A stretch of 64,000 nucleotides of DNA from Salinicola halimionae (GTDB lineage: Bacteria; Pseudomonadota; Gammaproteobacteria; Pseudomonadales; Halomonadaceae): the NCBI RefSeq assembly GCF_003206065.1, contig NZ_PZJQ01000004.1, positions 195,554-259,553 on the forward strand, read 5' to 3'. Below are positions 18,246-26,553 of this stretch, piece by piece. Under the pieces are notes generated by a model. The model was not told where the DNA came from. It saw only the letters and a list, made by a program, of their open reading frames with translations, and did no database searches. A program made the position numbers and the translations under genes. Each line of letters opens with the position of its first letter. Positions within the stretch are counted from its first letter, which is position 1.

Positions 18246-19652
18246 TCAATAAGCGATTTCCAGCATCGGCGGCGGCGCTTCGCCCAGCAGTTGGCTCAGC
18301 ACGTCCAGCCCGCTGGCGAGACGCGCCAGGTCCGGCTCGGCCCCCAGACTGATACGCACGCGGCGCGGCATGGCGGACTGCTCGACCAGAAACGGCTGCG
18401 CGGTGGTGATGGCGACGCCTTCCTGACGCGCCTGCTGCTGTAGCTCTTCCGCGCGCCATGGCTCCGGCAGCGCCAGCCAGATATGCAGGCTGCTGGGGCG
18501 CGATTCGATGGCATGGCCCGCCAGCTTGCGGGCGGCCATTGCCTGACGCTCCGCCAGCAGTTGGCGCTGCTCATGCGCCAGGGTGTCGACCATGCCGCTG
18601 GCCAGCCAGTAATCCGCAATTTCGAAGACCAGCGGCGTCGCCATCCAGCTGGTGGCACGCAGGCGAGGCAAGGTGTGATGCATCTGGCCGCGAGGCACGC
18701 TGAGGTAGCCGGCACGCAGCCCGGGTACCGTCGCCTTGGTCAGGCTGGTGACGTGAAAACTCTGCTGGGGCAGGCGGGCGGTCAGTGGAATCAACCCCGC
18801 GGGTTCCAGCAATGCATGGACGTCGTCCTCGATCAGCCAGACGTCGTGACGCAGCAGGATATCGGCCACGATATCGCGCCGGGCGTTCTCCATGGTGGCC
18901 CCGGTGGGGTTGAGCTGGGTCGGCGTCAGACAGACGGCGCGCGGGCGGTATTTGACGATGGCCGCCTCCAGCGCTTCGGGAATGACGCCCTGTTCGTCGA
19001 TCGCCACGCCGTGCAACTGAAAGCCGAGCGTGCGCGCCAGGGCGATAAGGCCGTGGTCGGTCAGTGTCTCCGTCAGCACGATATCGCCATGCTGCACGAC
19101 CGTGGCGATCGCCAGCATCAGCCCGTGGGCGGCGCCGTTGCAGAGCAGCCGGTCGTCGGTCTCACCGGGGACGCCGAGGCGCTCCTTCAGCCAGGCGTTG
19201 GCGCGCTCGCGCTGATGTTGCAAGCCAGCGATGGGGCGACAGGCGCCGATGACGTCGGCGTGGGCGGTTTCGGCGAGTTCCGCCAACGCCTGCCGAAAGC
19301 GCCGATGATGAGACGGTGGACACACGGGATGGGCGATCGACAGATCGATCGGCGCGGCATCGGTGACCGCAGCCGGGGCGCGCAGGTATTCGTTTTCGGA
19401 GTCGCCTTCGGCATCGCGAATCCAGGTGCCGCTACCGACACGCGCCTGAACGAGACCGCTCTTTTCCGCCTGTTCATAGGCCCGAGATACCGTCTGCACG
19501 CTGACACCGAGCGTCTCGGCCAGCTCGCGATGGGTAGGCAAGCGCATGCCGGGGGTCAGCACGCCGTGGCGGACCGCCTCGGCGAGTGCGCGGGCGATGG
19601 AAAGGTATTTGGGGCCGTGCCCACCGAGAAAGGGCGTCAGGTCGATTGTCAT
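18246..19652 (-). CDS. enuR: MocR/GntR-type ectoine-utilisation regulator (EnuR-like)
   Basis: Transcription factor with a GntR winged helix (residues about 15-78, RLPTHRELAETLGVSVQTVS) fused to a fold-type I aminotransferase-like domain. The PLP Schiff-base lysine is K306 in SLTKATVPGLRAGY, and D276/D277 may hold the cofactor ring. In characterised EnuR, PLP-bound intermediates of ectoine breakdown (ADABA, DABA) relieve repression. Divergent placement directly before doeA supports that role here. ATTGTCATGA sites lie over its start codon and between the two genes. 468 aa. Confidence 0.85.
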   Translation of the reverse strand: MTIDLTPFLGGHGPKYLSIARALAEAVRHGVLTPGMRLPTHRELAETLGVSVQTVSRAYEQAEKSGLVQARVGSGTWIRDAEGDSENEYLRAPAAVTDAAPIDLSIAHPVCPPSHHRRFRQALAELAETAHADVIGACRPIAGLQHQRERANAWLKERLGVPGETDDRLLCNGAAHGLMLAIATVVQHGDIVLTETLTDHGLIALARTLGFQLHGVAIDEQGVIPEALEAAIVKYRPRAVCLTPTQLNPTGATMENARRDIVADILLRHDVWLIEDDVHALLEPAGLIPLTARLPQQSFHVTSLTKATVPGLRAGYLSVPRGQMHHTLPRLRATSWMATPLVFEIADYWLASGMVDTLAHEQRQLLAERQAMAARKLAGHAIESRPSSLHIWLALPEPWRAEELQQQARQEGVAITTAQPFLVEQSAMPRRVRISLGAEPDLARLASGLDVLSQLLGEAPPPMLEIAY

Positions 19653-19654
19653 GA
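19645..19654. promoter_or_regulatory. Third regulator half-site over the enuR start codon
   Basis: ATTGTCATGA, identical to the two arms of the inverted repeat at 19721-19757, covers the enuR start codon (19650-19652), 76 bases from the nearest arm. Candidate auto-repression site. Confidence 0.5.
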
Positions 19655-19720
19655 TGCAATAAAGCCTTTGACGGCACGCTGAGCGACGATGCTACTATCG
19701 TCGCCGATGCATTGACCGAT

Positions 19721-19757
19721 AATTGTCATGAATACAGTAGTTTAAATCATGACAATT
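19721..19757. promoter_or_regulatory. Inverted-repeat operator between enuR and doeA
   Basis: Perfect arms AATTGTCATGA (19721-19731) and TCATGACAATT (19747-19757) separated by 15 bases, so like faces are about two and a half helical turns apart. It is the only strong dyad in the divergent gap and the natural candidate for EnuR binding. Confidence 0.7.
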
Positions 19758-19848
19758 TCTCACCCGGTCGGCAAGCGGCAGGACATTCGACCCGATCCCC
19801 TCGATGGCCGATGTCTCGATCATTCAGTCCCGTTAGTCGAGTGACGCC

Positions 19849-21048
19849 ATGTTTCAGGTTTCCTTGCCTTTCTCGCGTGAAGAGTACGCCAGCCGTTTGC
19901 ACAAAGTGCGTGTTTCGATGGCGAATCGCGGAATCGATGTTCTCGTCGTCAGCGACCCCTCCAACATGGGTTGGCTGACGGGCTATGACGGTTGGTCGTT
20001 CTACGTGCACCAGTGTGTGCTGGTAGGCCTGGAAGGCGAGCCAGTCTGGTACGGGCGGCGCCAGGATGCCAACGGTGCCTGGCGTACCTGCTGGATGGAC
20101 GCCGAGCGCGTGCGCTACTACCCCGACTACTATGTTCAGAATCCGGACATGCATCCGATGGAGTACCTGGCACAGTCAGTGCTGCCGGAGTATGGCTGGC
20201 ATACCGGCAACGTCGGTCTGGAAATGGACAACTACTACTTCTCGGGCAAGGCTTACGTCAGCCTGCTCAAGGAGCTACCGCATGCTCAGCTGATCGACGC
20301 CACGGCGCTGGTCAACTGGTGCCGGGCGATCAAGTCGCCCCAGGAAATCGCTTACATGCGCACGGCGGCGCGTATCGTCGAGTGCATGCATACGCGGATC
20401 ATCGAGATGATCGAGCCCGGCCTGGCCAAGAGCAAGCTGGTGTCCGAGATCTATCGTGTGGGCACCGAAGGCTGGACCGACGAGCATGGCACCGTATACG
20501 GCGGTGACTATCCGGCCATCGTGCCGCTGCTGCCCACCGGCAGCGATGCCGCCGCGCCCCACCTGACCTGGGACGACACCCCGTTTCGCAAGGGGGAGGG
20601 TACATTCTTCGAGATTGCCGGCTGCTACAAGCGCTATCACGCACCGCTGTCGCGCACCGTCTTCCTGGGAAAACCGCCGCAGGACTTCATCCGGGGGGAA
20701 TCCGCCCTGCTCGAAGGCATCGATAATGGCCTGGCCGTAGCCAAGCCGGGGAATCGCTGCGCCGATATCGCCCTGGCGCTGGGTTCGGCGATGGACAAAT
20801 ACGGCTTCGACCGGGGTGGCGCGCGCTGCGGTTATCCGATCGGGATCAGTTATCCGCCGGACTGGGGCGAGCGCACCATGAGTCTGCGCCCGTCCGACGA
20901 GACCATTCTCGAACCCGGCATGACCTTCCACTTCATGCCCGGTATGTGGATGGACGACTGGGGGCTCGAAATCACCGAGAGCATTCTGATCACCGAAAAC
21001 GGTGCCGAGCCGCTTTGCCACTTCCCTCGCCAGCTGTTCGTCAAATAG
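19849..21048 (+). CDS. doeA: Ectoine hydrolase DoeA (EutD)
   Basis: Opens the ectoine ring by hydrolysis to N-alpha-acetyl-L-2,4-diaminobutyrate, the first catabolic step in the cytoplasm. The protein has the creatinase/prolidase (M24) architecture: an N-terminal domain with DVLVVSDPSNMGWLTGYDGWSFY and a C-terminal pita-bread domain with SRTVFLG, EPGMTFHFMPGMWM and ITESILIT. Length 399 aa matches DoeA. Gene order doeA-doeB-doeX is that of Halomonas elongata. The final codons (LFVK stop) are echoed twice downstream. Confidence 0.93.
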   Translation: MFQVSLPFSREEYASRLHKVRVSMANRGIDVLVVSDPSNMGWLTGYDGWSFYVHQCVLVGLEGEPVWYGRRQDANGAWRTCWMDAERVRYYPDYYVQNPDMHPMEYLAQSVLPEYGWHTGNVGLEMDNYYFSGKAYVSLLKELPHAQLIDATALVNWCRAIKSPQEIAYMRTAARIVECMHTRIIEMIEPGLAKSKLVSEIYRVGTEGWTDEHGTVYGGDYPAIVPLLPTGSDAAAPHLTWDDTPFRKGEGTFFEIAGCYKRYHAPLSRTVFLGKPPQDFIRGESALLEGIDNGLAVAKPGNRCADIALALGSAMDKYGFDRGGARCGYPIGISYPPDWGERTMSLRPSDETILEPGMTFHFMPGMWMDDWGLEITESILITENGAEPLCHFPRQLFVK

Positions 21049-21104
21049 GCCGCGAGCTGTTCGTCAAATAAGACGCGTCAGTTGTTCGTAAGATAAGGTC
21101 GCAT
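21032..21104. repeat. Triplicated 3' end of doeA
   Basis: Three degenerate copies of a 23-25 base block beginning AGCTGTTCGTCAAATA (21032, 21055) or AGTTGTTCGTAAGATA (21080). The first spans the doeA stop codon; the later copies are untranslated and each repeats the LFVK-stop coding pattern. Confidence 0.75.
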
Positions 21105-21200
21105 TGACGGATCGCCCCGGCATTCCTGTTACCTTTCCATGACGCGCCTGTCAGCGATGAGCTTAGGGCGCGTCATCCGTTTCCACTTTGGAGCCTGCGC

Positions 21201-22331
21201 ATGTCTGCATCTCAGCGTCCCAGCCCGATCAGCGCCACCGTCGACTTCGACGCCCAAGGCGTTCAGCACGGTTTTCTCAAGCTGCCGATCTCCATCGACA
21301 CCTCCGCGTGGGGCGCGGTGATGATCCCGATTACCGTGGTCGCCAACGGCGAAGGGCCGACGGCTCTCTTGACCGGCGGCAATCACGGCGACGAGTACGA
21401 AGGCATTACCTCGCTGCTCAAGCTCGCCAGCACGCTCAAGGCAGAAGACGTGCGGGGCCGCGTGATCATCGTGCCGATGATGAACACACCGGCGGCGGAG
21501 GCTGGCAAACGAACCTCGCCGCTGGACGGCGGTAATCTGAACCGCAGCTTTCCCGGCGATCCCAACGGCGGCGTGACCTCGCAGATCGCCGACTATTTCA
21601 CTCGGGTGCTGGTACCGATGTGCGACGTGGCGCTGGATCTGCACTCCGGCGGTCGCACGCTGGACATCGTGCCGTTCGCCGCGGCGCACCGGCTCGACGA
21701 TCTCGCTCAGGAGAGTGCCAGCCTCGCCGGTGCGGTGGCCTTCGGCGCGCCTTACGCGATGATGATGTTCGAGCTCGACGCCACCAAGCTTTACGACACC
21801 GCGGTCGAGTCTCAGGGCAAGACCTTCGTCACTACCGAGCTCGGCGGGGGCGGCACCTCGACGCCACAGAGTCTGGCGCTGACCGAGCGCGGCGTGCGCA
21901 ACTTCCTGGTGCACTATGGTTTGCTGAAAACGGGCTTGGTCGAAGGCGAGTTAGAAAAGCCGACCGAACCCATGATCTACGTCGATATGCCGGATGCCAG
22001 TTGCTACGTCCAGAGCGAGCATTCCGGTCTGCTGGAGTTGACGGTATCGCTGGGGGAAATGGTCGAGCAGGGCGACGTGCTGGCGCGGGTCTACGACATG
22101 AGTCGCACCGGGGCCGAACCGGTCGAATATCGTGCCCAGCGTGATGGAGTGCTGATCGCTCGGCGGTTCCCGGCCAAGGTCGGGATGGGCGATACCATCG
22201 CTGTGGTCGCGGAAGTGGTCGAGTCGCTGGAGCGCGCGCAATCTTTATCGGCCCCGAAGCCGGCCGCAGTTCATTCATCGGCCCCGAAGCCGGCCGAAGC
22301 TCGTTCATCGGCCCCGAAGCTGGTCGAATGA
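21201..22331 (+). CDS. doeB: N-alpha-acetyl-L-2,4-diaminobutyrate deacetylase DoeB (EutE)
   Basis: Zinc deacetylase that releases acetate and L-2,4-diaminobutyrate, second step of ectoine breakdown. It belongs to the succinylglutamate-desuccinylase/aspartoacylase branch of M14: zinc ligands H62 and E65 in GGNHGDEYEG and H148 in LDLHSGG; GNLNRSFPGDP binds substrate. An odd feature is a C-terminal tail of about 27 residues made of ten-residue SAPKPA repeats, beyond the usual family end. The stop overlaps the doeX start (ATGA). Confidence 0.93.
   Translation: MSASQRPSPISATVDFDAQGVQHGFLKLPISIDTSAWGAVMIPITVVANGEGPTALLTGGNHGDEYEGITSLLKLASTLKAEDVRGRVIIVPMMNTPAAEAGKRTSPLDGGNLNRSFPGDPNGGVTSQIADYFTRVLVPMCDVALDLHSGGRTLDIVPFAAAHRLDDLAQESASLAGAVAFGAPYAMMMFELDATKLYDTAVESQGKTFVTTELGGGGTSTPQSLALTERGVRNFLVHYGLLKTGLVEGELEKPTEPMIYVDMPDASCYVQSEHSGLLELTVSLGEMVEQGDVLARVYDMSRTGAEPVEYRAQRDGVLIARRFPAKVGMGDTIAVVAEVVESLERAQSLSAPKPAAVHSSAPKPAEARSSAPKLVE
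22247..22331 (+). repeat. In-frame 30-bp tandem repeats in the doeB tail
   Basis: Units at 22247-22276 and 22277-22306 plus a partial third (22307-22331), each starting ATCGGCCCCGAAGC. They encode SAPKPAAVHS, SAPKPAEARS and SAPKLVE, and stop at the doeB terminator codon. Confidence 0.9.
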
Positions 22332-22801
22332 AGCTTGATCGCTACGACCTCAAGATTCTGGAGATCCTCAGCCGCGACGGCCGGATCACCAAGTCGCGGC
22401 TGGCGGAGGCGATCAGTCTTTCCGTCAGCCCCTGCTGGGAGCGGGTCAAGCGGCTGGAGAAAGCCGGGGTCATCGAAGGCTACAGCGCCCGCATCAATCC
22501 CGACGCCATCGTCAAACGCACGCCGGTATGGGTGCAGATCGAGCTCAAGCAGCACAATGCCGAAAGCTTTCAGCGTTTCGAGAGCGCCATGCGCGATGAG
22601 CCTGTCGTTGCCGAATGCGTCGCGGTCGGCGGCGGCGTGGATTATCTGGTCAAGATCGCTGCCGACAGCATCGACGCCTATCAGCGCCTGATCGATGCCT
22701 GGCTCGTTTCTGATCTCGGCATCGAGCGCTACTTCACTTACATCGTCACCAAGACGGTCAAGCGCGAAGGGCCGCCGTTACTACCTTCAATACCTGACTA
22801 G
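22328..22801 (+). CDS. doeX: Lrp/AsnC-family regulator DoeX
   Basis: A 157-residue leucine-responsive-type regulator: winged helix-turn-helix (LKILEILSRDGRITKSRLAEAISLS) and a C-terminal RAM ligand-binding domain with VAVGGGVDYLVKIAADS. In H. elongata DoeX belongs to the doeABX operon and binds upstream of doeA (recalled family knowledge). The gene is translationally coupled to doeB. Its stop codon TAG overlaps the stop of the opposing VOC gene in a shared CTAG. Confidence 0.9.
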   Translation: MKLDRYDLKILEILSRDGRITKSRLAEAISLSVSPCWERVKRLEKAGVIEGYSARINPDAIVKRTPVWVQIELKQHNAESFQRFESAMRDEPVVAECVAVGGGVDYLVKIAADSIDAYQRLIDAWLVSDLGIERYFTYIVTKTVKREGPPLLPSIPD

Positions 22802-23199
22802 CTCATTAGATGGTGTTTGAGCCTTCCGCAGTCATATGAAGTGATCTCGAAAGGGTTGCCATCCGGGTCCTTAAAGTAGAGAGACCACGATAATTCGTGG
22901 TCTTCGAGTTTCGGTGGTCGTTCCAAATATTTCTCGAGATGCTCTTTCCAAGCAATGAATTCCGCAGCATCGACGCCGAATGCGATCGTGGCGTGCCTGT
23001 CGCTGGCCGGGCGCTCGAAAAGCGAGAGACAAACAGCTCGCTCATCGTCTGCAATCATCAATGGGCCATCCGCAGTGGCCCACTGCTCGAATTCGGTAAG
23101 TCGCTTTAAGCCGAGCGTGTCGGCGTACCACTTTTCGGCGGTCGCTCTGTCGAGAACATGAACGTGTATGTGATCTATCTGCTTGAAGCGCGGTGTCAT
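22798..23199 (-). CDS. VOC (glyoxalase/bleomycin-resistance) family protein
   Basis: A 133-residue vicinal-oxygen-chelate fold protein: KQIDHIHVHVLDRATAEKWY at the start and SLYFKDPDGNPFEITSYD at the end are typical. Possible metal ligands are H10/H12 and the glutamate in PFEIT. The start at 23199 has a GGGAG site seven bases upstream; the longer reading from 23241 lacks support. It is reversed within the doe locus and its base composition is visibly AT-richer than the flanking genes, suggesting later insertion. Substrate unknown. Confidence 0.75.
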   Translation of the reverse strand: MTPRFKQIDHIHVHVLDRATAEKWYADTLGLKRLTEFEQWATADGPLMIADDERAVCLSLFERPASDRHATIAFGVDAAEFIAWKEHLEKYLERPPKLEDHELSWSLYFKDPDGNPFEITSYDCGRLKHHLMS

Positions 23200-23467
23200 C
23201 AGTTTCTCCCAGCTGACTCGCCGTCCAGCATGGAGCGGCAATGTTTGTTCAATCGACTATCCAATAACCAGGCTTTCGATCGCGACGCTCGAATACCAAA
23301 AAAACCGCAACTCCTGAGCGGCCTTTCGAAAGAAAGCGTGCCGCAAAGCGATCGAGACGAAAAGTTTTCTGCCGCCGACTCGATACCATGATCGTACTCG
23401 CAGGATAGGCACTACGTTCTGCTCACCGCCGACAGCCTTTGTTGTCCAGACCCAAGCAGGAGGCGAT

Positions 23468-24931
23468 ATGAAACTCAACGATCCCCGACTTTTTCGGCAG
23501 TACGCCTATATCGATGGCAAATGGACTCACGGCAGCGAGGGCCGCGAAGAGGCGGTCGTCGATCCTGCCACGGGCGAAGTCCTGGGGCATTGCGCGCTGC
23601 TGGAAGCGGCGCAGATCACCGACACGGTGACCGCGGCCGAGAACGCTTTCGCCGAATGGCGGGCGATCAACGTCCATGAGCGCGCCGAAAAGCTATACAC
23701 CTGGTATCGCCTGCTGCACGAGCACAAGGAAGATCTGGCGCTGCTGATGACCTACGAGCAGGGCAAGCCGCTCGACGACTCGCGTGGTGAGGTCGACTAC
23801 GGTGCCAGTTTCATTCAATGGTTCGCCGAGGAGGCCAAGCGCGCCTATGGCATGACCATCCCCAGCCATATTCCCAACGCGGCGCTGGGTACGATCAAGG
23901 AACCGGTCGGCGTTTCGGCGATGTTCACGCCGTGGAACTTTCCGCTGGCGATGATCACCCGCAAGGCAGGGGCGGCACTGGCTGCCGGCTGCACGGTGAT
24001 CGTTAAGCCGGCCAACGAGACGCCTTATTCCGCGCTGGCACTGGCCGAACTGGCCGAGCGGGCCGGTATCCCGGCGGGCGTGTTCAACGTCGTCACCGGC
24101 GATCCGGCGACCGTTTCCGAAGTGCTATGCAACGACAACCGCATCCGCAACATCTCGTTCACCGGCTCGACTCGTGTCGGCAAGCTGCTGATGCGTCAGA
24201 GCTCCTCCAGCGTCAAACGCATGTCGTTGGAGCTGGGCGGTAACGCGCCGTTCATCGTCTGCGACGACATGGACCCGGATGCCGCGGCGAAAGAAGCGGT
24301 CGCCGCCAAGTTCCAGACCGCCGGGCAGGATTGTCTCGCCGCCAACCGCATCTTCGTTCAGCGCGGTATCTACGACGCCTTCATCGAGCGTTTCCTGGTA
24401 CACATGCAGGCGCTCAAGGTCGGCAACGGCCTGGAGGGAAACGATATCGGCCCGCTGATTCACAAGCGCGCGGTCGACATGGCCAAGGGATTCGTCGAGG
24501 ACGGCGTCAGCAAGGGCGCGCGCCAGCTGGGGGGAGAGGACCAGGCGCCCGGCGAGAACTTCTTCATGCCGACGTTGCTGGCGGACATCACGCCGGAGAT
24601 GCGCGTGTTCCGCGAGGAGACCTTTTCTCCGGTCGCCGGTGTCTGTGCGTTCGACGATGACGACGAAGTCCTTAGGCTCGCCAACGACACCGAGTACGGT
24701 CTGGCCGCCTACGTCTATACAAACGACGTGCGGCGTATCTGGAAGCTGATGCGCGGGCTCGAGTACGGCATGGTCAGCGTCAACAGCGTCAAGATGACCG
24801 GCGCGCCGATTCCGTTCGGTGGCGTCAAGCAGTCGGGGCTCGGCCGCGAAGGCGGGGCTGCCGGACTCGATGAATATCTCGACACCAAGTATTACTGTCT
24901 CGGCAATATGCCCTCTGCCAGCAACTCTTAG
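23468..24931 (+). CDS. doeC: Aspartate-semialdehyde dehydrogenase DoeC (ALDH family)
   Basis: Oxidises L-aspartate-4-semialdehyde to aspartate, last step of ectoine breakdown. It is an NAD(P)-dependent aldehyde dehydrogenase close in sequence to succinate-semialdehyde dehydrogenases: N157 in TPWNFP, K180 in VKPANETP, E255 in LELGGNAPF and the nucleophile C289 in GQDCLAANR. Length 487 aa. The DoeC assignment rests on its place directly before doeD; on sequence alone GabD would be possible. AGGAGGC precedes the start. Confidence 0.88.
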   Translation: MKLNDPRLFRQYAYIDGKWTHGSEGREEAVVDPATGEVLGHCALLEAAQITDTVTAAENAFAEWRAINVHERAEKLYTWYRLLHEHKEDLALLMTYEQGKPLDDSRGEVDYGASFIQWFAEEAKRAYGMTIPSHIPNAALGTIKEPVGVSAMFTPWNFPLAMITRKAGAALAAGCTVIVKPANETPYSALALAELAERAGIPAGVFNVVTGDPATVSEVLCNDNRIRNISFTGSTRVGKLLMRQSSSSVKRMSLELGGNAPFIVCDDMDPDAAAKEAVAAKFQTAGQDCLAANRIFVQRGIYDAFIERFLVHMQALKVGNGLEGNDIGPLIHKRAVDMAKGFVEDGVSKGARQLGGEDQAPGENFFMPTLLADITPEMRVFREETFSPVAGVCAFDDDDEVLRLANDTEYGLAAYVYTNDVRRIWKLMRGLEYGMVSVNSVKMTGAPIPFGGVKQSGLGREGGAAGLDEYLDTKYYCLGNMPSASNS

Positions 24932-24992
24932 ATTGATCGATTTTATAGCGGGTATGACACAAGGATCACTCCGATCGCTGCGCCCGCCGCCT

Positions 24993-25025
24993 GAAACGCT
25001 GCCCACAACAGGCGGCGTTTCATTT
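24993..25025 (+). terminator. Hairpin between doeC and doeD (attenuator candidate)
   Basis: GAAACGC (24993-24999) pairs with GCGTTTC (25015-25021), continued by GCC/GGC after one mismatch, and is followed by ATTTT. It ends about 15 bases before the doeD start, so it may be a partial terminator or stabilise the doeC message. Confidence 0.55.
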
Positions 25026-25040
25026 TGGGAAGGAAAGGTT

Positions 25041-26441
25041 ATGACCGATACCCGTACCCTGATCGACAACGATCGCCGCCACGTTTTCCATGCGTCCACT
25101 CATCTGCGCGACTACGCCCACGGCGATGCGCCGGGACGCGTCATCACTGGTGGCAAGGGGATCTCCATCGTCGATCGCGACGGCCGCGAGATGATCGACG
25201 CCTTTGCCGGGCTCTATTGCGTCAACATCGGTTACGGGCGCACCGAAATCGCCGAGGCGATCTATGCCCAGGCCAAGGAACTGGCGTATTACCATACCTA
25301 TGTCGGCCACTCCAACGAGCCGCTGATCGCGCTTTCCGAGCGCATCGCCAAGCTCGCCGGCAATGGTTTGAACAAGGTCTATTACGGACTTTCCGGTAGC
25401 GACGCCAACGAGACCCAGATCAAGTTGGTGCGCTACTACCACAACGTCACCGGACAGCCGAAGAAGAAAAAGATCATCGCGCGTCAGCGCGGCTACCACG
25501 GCTCCAGCATCGCTGCAGGCTCGCTGACCGGCTTGCCCGCGTTCCATCAGCATTTCGACCTTCCCATCGATGGCGTGCTACATACCAAAGCCCCTTACTA
25601 CTATCGCCGGGAACGGGGCGATATGAGCGAGCGGGAGTTCTCCGCCTACTGCGCCGAGCAGCTCGAGGCGCTGATTCAGCGCGAGGGGCCGGAAACCATC
25701 GGCGCCTTCATCGGCGAGCCGGTGCTGGGTACTGGCGGCATCATTCCGCCGCCGGCAGGCTACTGGGACGCGATTCAGGCCGTGCTCAAGCGTCACGATA
25801 TCCTGCTGATCGCCGACGAGGTCGTCAGCGGTTTTGGCCGGCTGGGCAGCGATTTCGGCTTTCAGCACTACGGCATCAAGCCGGATCTGGTCACCATCGC
25901 CAAGGGACTGACCAGCGCGTATCAGCCGCTTTCCGGCGTAATCGTCGGCGAACGGGTGTGGAAGGCGCTGGAAGATGGCACCGGCGAATACGGCCCGATC
26001 GGCCACGGCTGGACCTATTCCGGCCATCCGTTGGGTGCCGCTGCCGCCATGGCCAACCTGGATATCATCGAGCGCGAAAATCTGGTGGGTAACGCTGCCG
26101 AGACCGGTGCCTACTTCAATGCCCAGCTCAAGAAGACCTTCGGCGAGCACCCGCTGGTCGGCGACGTGCGTGGCGAGGGCTTGATGGCCGCGCTGGAATT
26201 CGCGCCAACCAAGGGTGAGTACACGCCGTTCGATCCTTCGCTCAAGGTCGGTGCCCGGGTCGCGGCCGCGGCGATGGAAGAGAACCTGATCGCCCGCGCC
26301 ATGCCTAACGGTGACATTCTCGGCTTTGCGCCGCCGCTGGTGATCGATCGTGGCCAGGTCGATGAAGTGATCGCGCGGGCCAAGCGTGCCATCGACAAGG
26401 TGACCGATGAGCTGACGCGCGAAGGCAAGCTGAGCGGGTAA
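25041..26441 (+). CDS. doeD: L-2,4-diaminobutyrate transaminase DoeD
   Basis: PLP-dependent class III aminotransferase converting L-2,4-diaminobutyrate to aspartate semialdehyde. The motif [13 protein letters not shown] carries D259 and K288 in [15 protein letters not shown] is the Schiff-base lysine; 466 aa. The start at 25041 follows GGAAAGG; upstream in-frame codons overlap doeC in another frame and are rejected. It belongs to the doeC-doeD-eutB-eutC run. The 21 bases spanning its stop are duplicated immediately downstream. Confidence 0.9.
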   Translation: MTDTRTLIDNDRRHVFHASTHLRDYAHGDAPGRVITGGKGISIVDRDGREMIDAFAGLYCVNIGYGRTEIAEAIYAQAKELAYYHTYVGHSNEPLIALSERIAKLAGNGLNKVYYGLSGSDANETQIKLVRYYHNVTGQPKKKKIIARQRGYHGSSIAAGSLTGLPAFHQHFDLPIDGVLHTKAPYYYRRERGDMSEREFSAYCAEQLEALIQREGPETIGAFIGEPVLGTGGIIPPPAGYWDAIQAVLKRHDILLIADEVVSGFGRLGSDFGFQHYGIKPDLVTIAKGLTSAYQPLSGVIVGERVWKALEDGTGEYGPIGHGWTYSGHPLGAAAAMANLDIIERENLVGNAAETGAYFNAQLKKTFGEHPLVGDVRGEGLMAALEFAPTKGEYTPFDPSLKVGARVAAAAMEENLIARAMPNGDILGFAPPLVIDRGQVDEVIARAKRAIDKVTDELTREGKLSG

Positions 26442-26465
26442 AGAGGCAAGCTACGCAGATAAGCC
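26424..26465 (+). repeat. Duplicated 21-bp stop region of doeD
   Basis: Two units of 21 bases (26424-26444 and 26445-26465). Both begin GGCAAGCT and carry TAA at the same place, so the second copy keeps frame and encodes GKLRR-stop after GKLSG-stop. Confidence 0.7.
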
Positions 26466-26471
26466 ACGTTA

Positions 26472-26527
26472 CGGCGTCTTGATGACGCCGCGAACCTGCG
26501 GCAGGGTGGAGCATTCCATCCTGCCGC
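26472..26527 (+). terminator. Two hairpins between doeD and eutB
   Basis: First stem CGGCGTC (26472-26478) with GACGCCG (26484-26490). Second, very strong, 13 base pairs with a GCAT loop: 26498-26510 against 26515-26527, one G-T pair. No T-run follows, so an RNA processing, stabilising or attenuation role is as likely as termination. The second ends 26 bases before eutB. Confidence 0.5.
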
Positions 26528-26553
26528 GTTCGTCTATCGATCTGGGAGTTTGC

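Noticed and set aside
18483-19682. Long plus-strand open frame opposite enuR (399 codons)
   Set aside because: Antisense to a clear MocR regulator; composition rich in Gly, Arg, Gln and no recognisable motif.
22247-22331. Possible CRISPR-like direct repeats
   Set aside because: Units are contiguous without spacers and in frame with doeB, so they are a coding tandem repeat.
23468-24931. Calling the dehydrogenase GabD (succinate semialdehyde dehydrogenase)
   Set aside because: Sequence alone allows it, but its place before doeD and within an ectoine locus favours DoeC.
24819-25040. Longer N-terminus for DoeD
   Set aside because: It would overlap doeC and include the hairpin; the ATG at 25041 has a good ribosome site.
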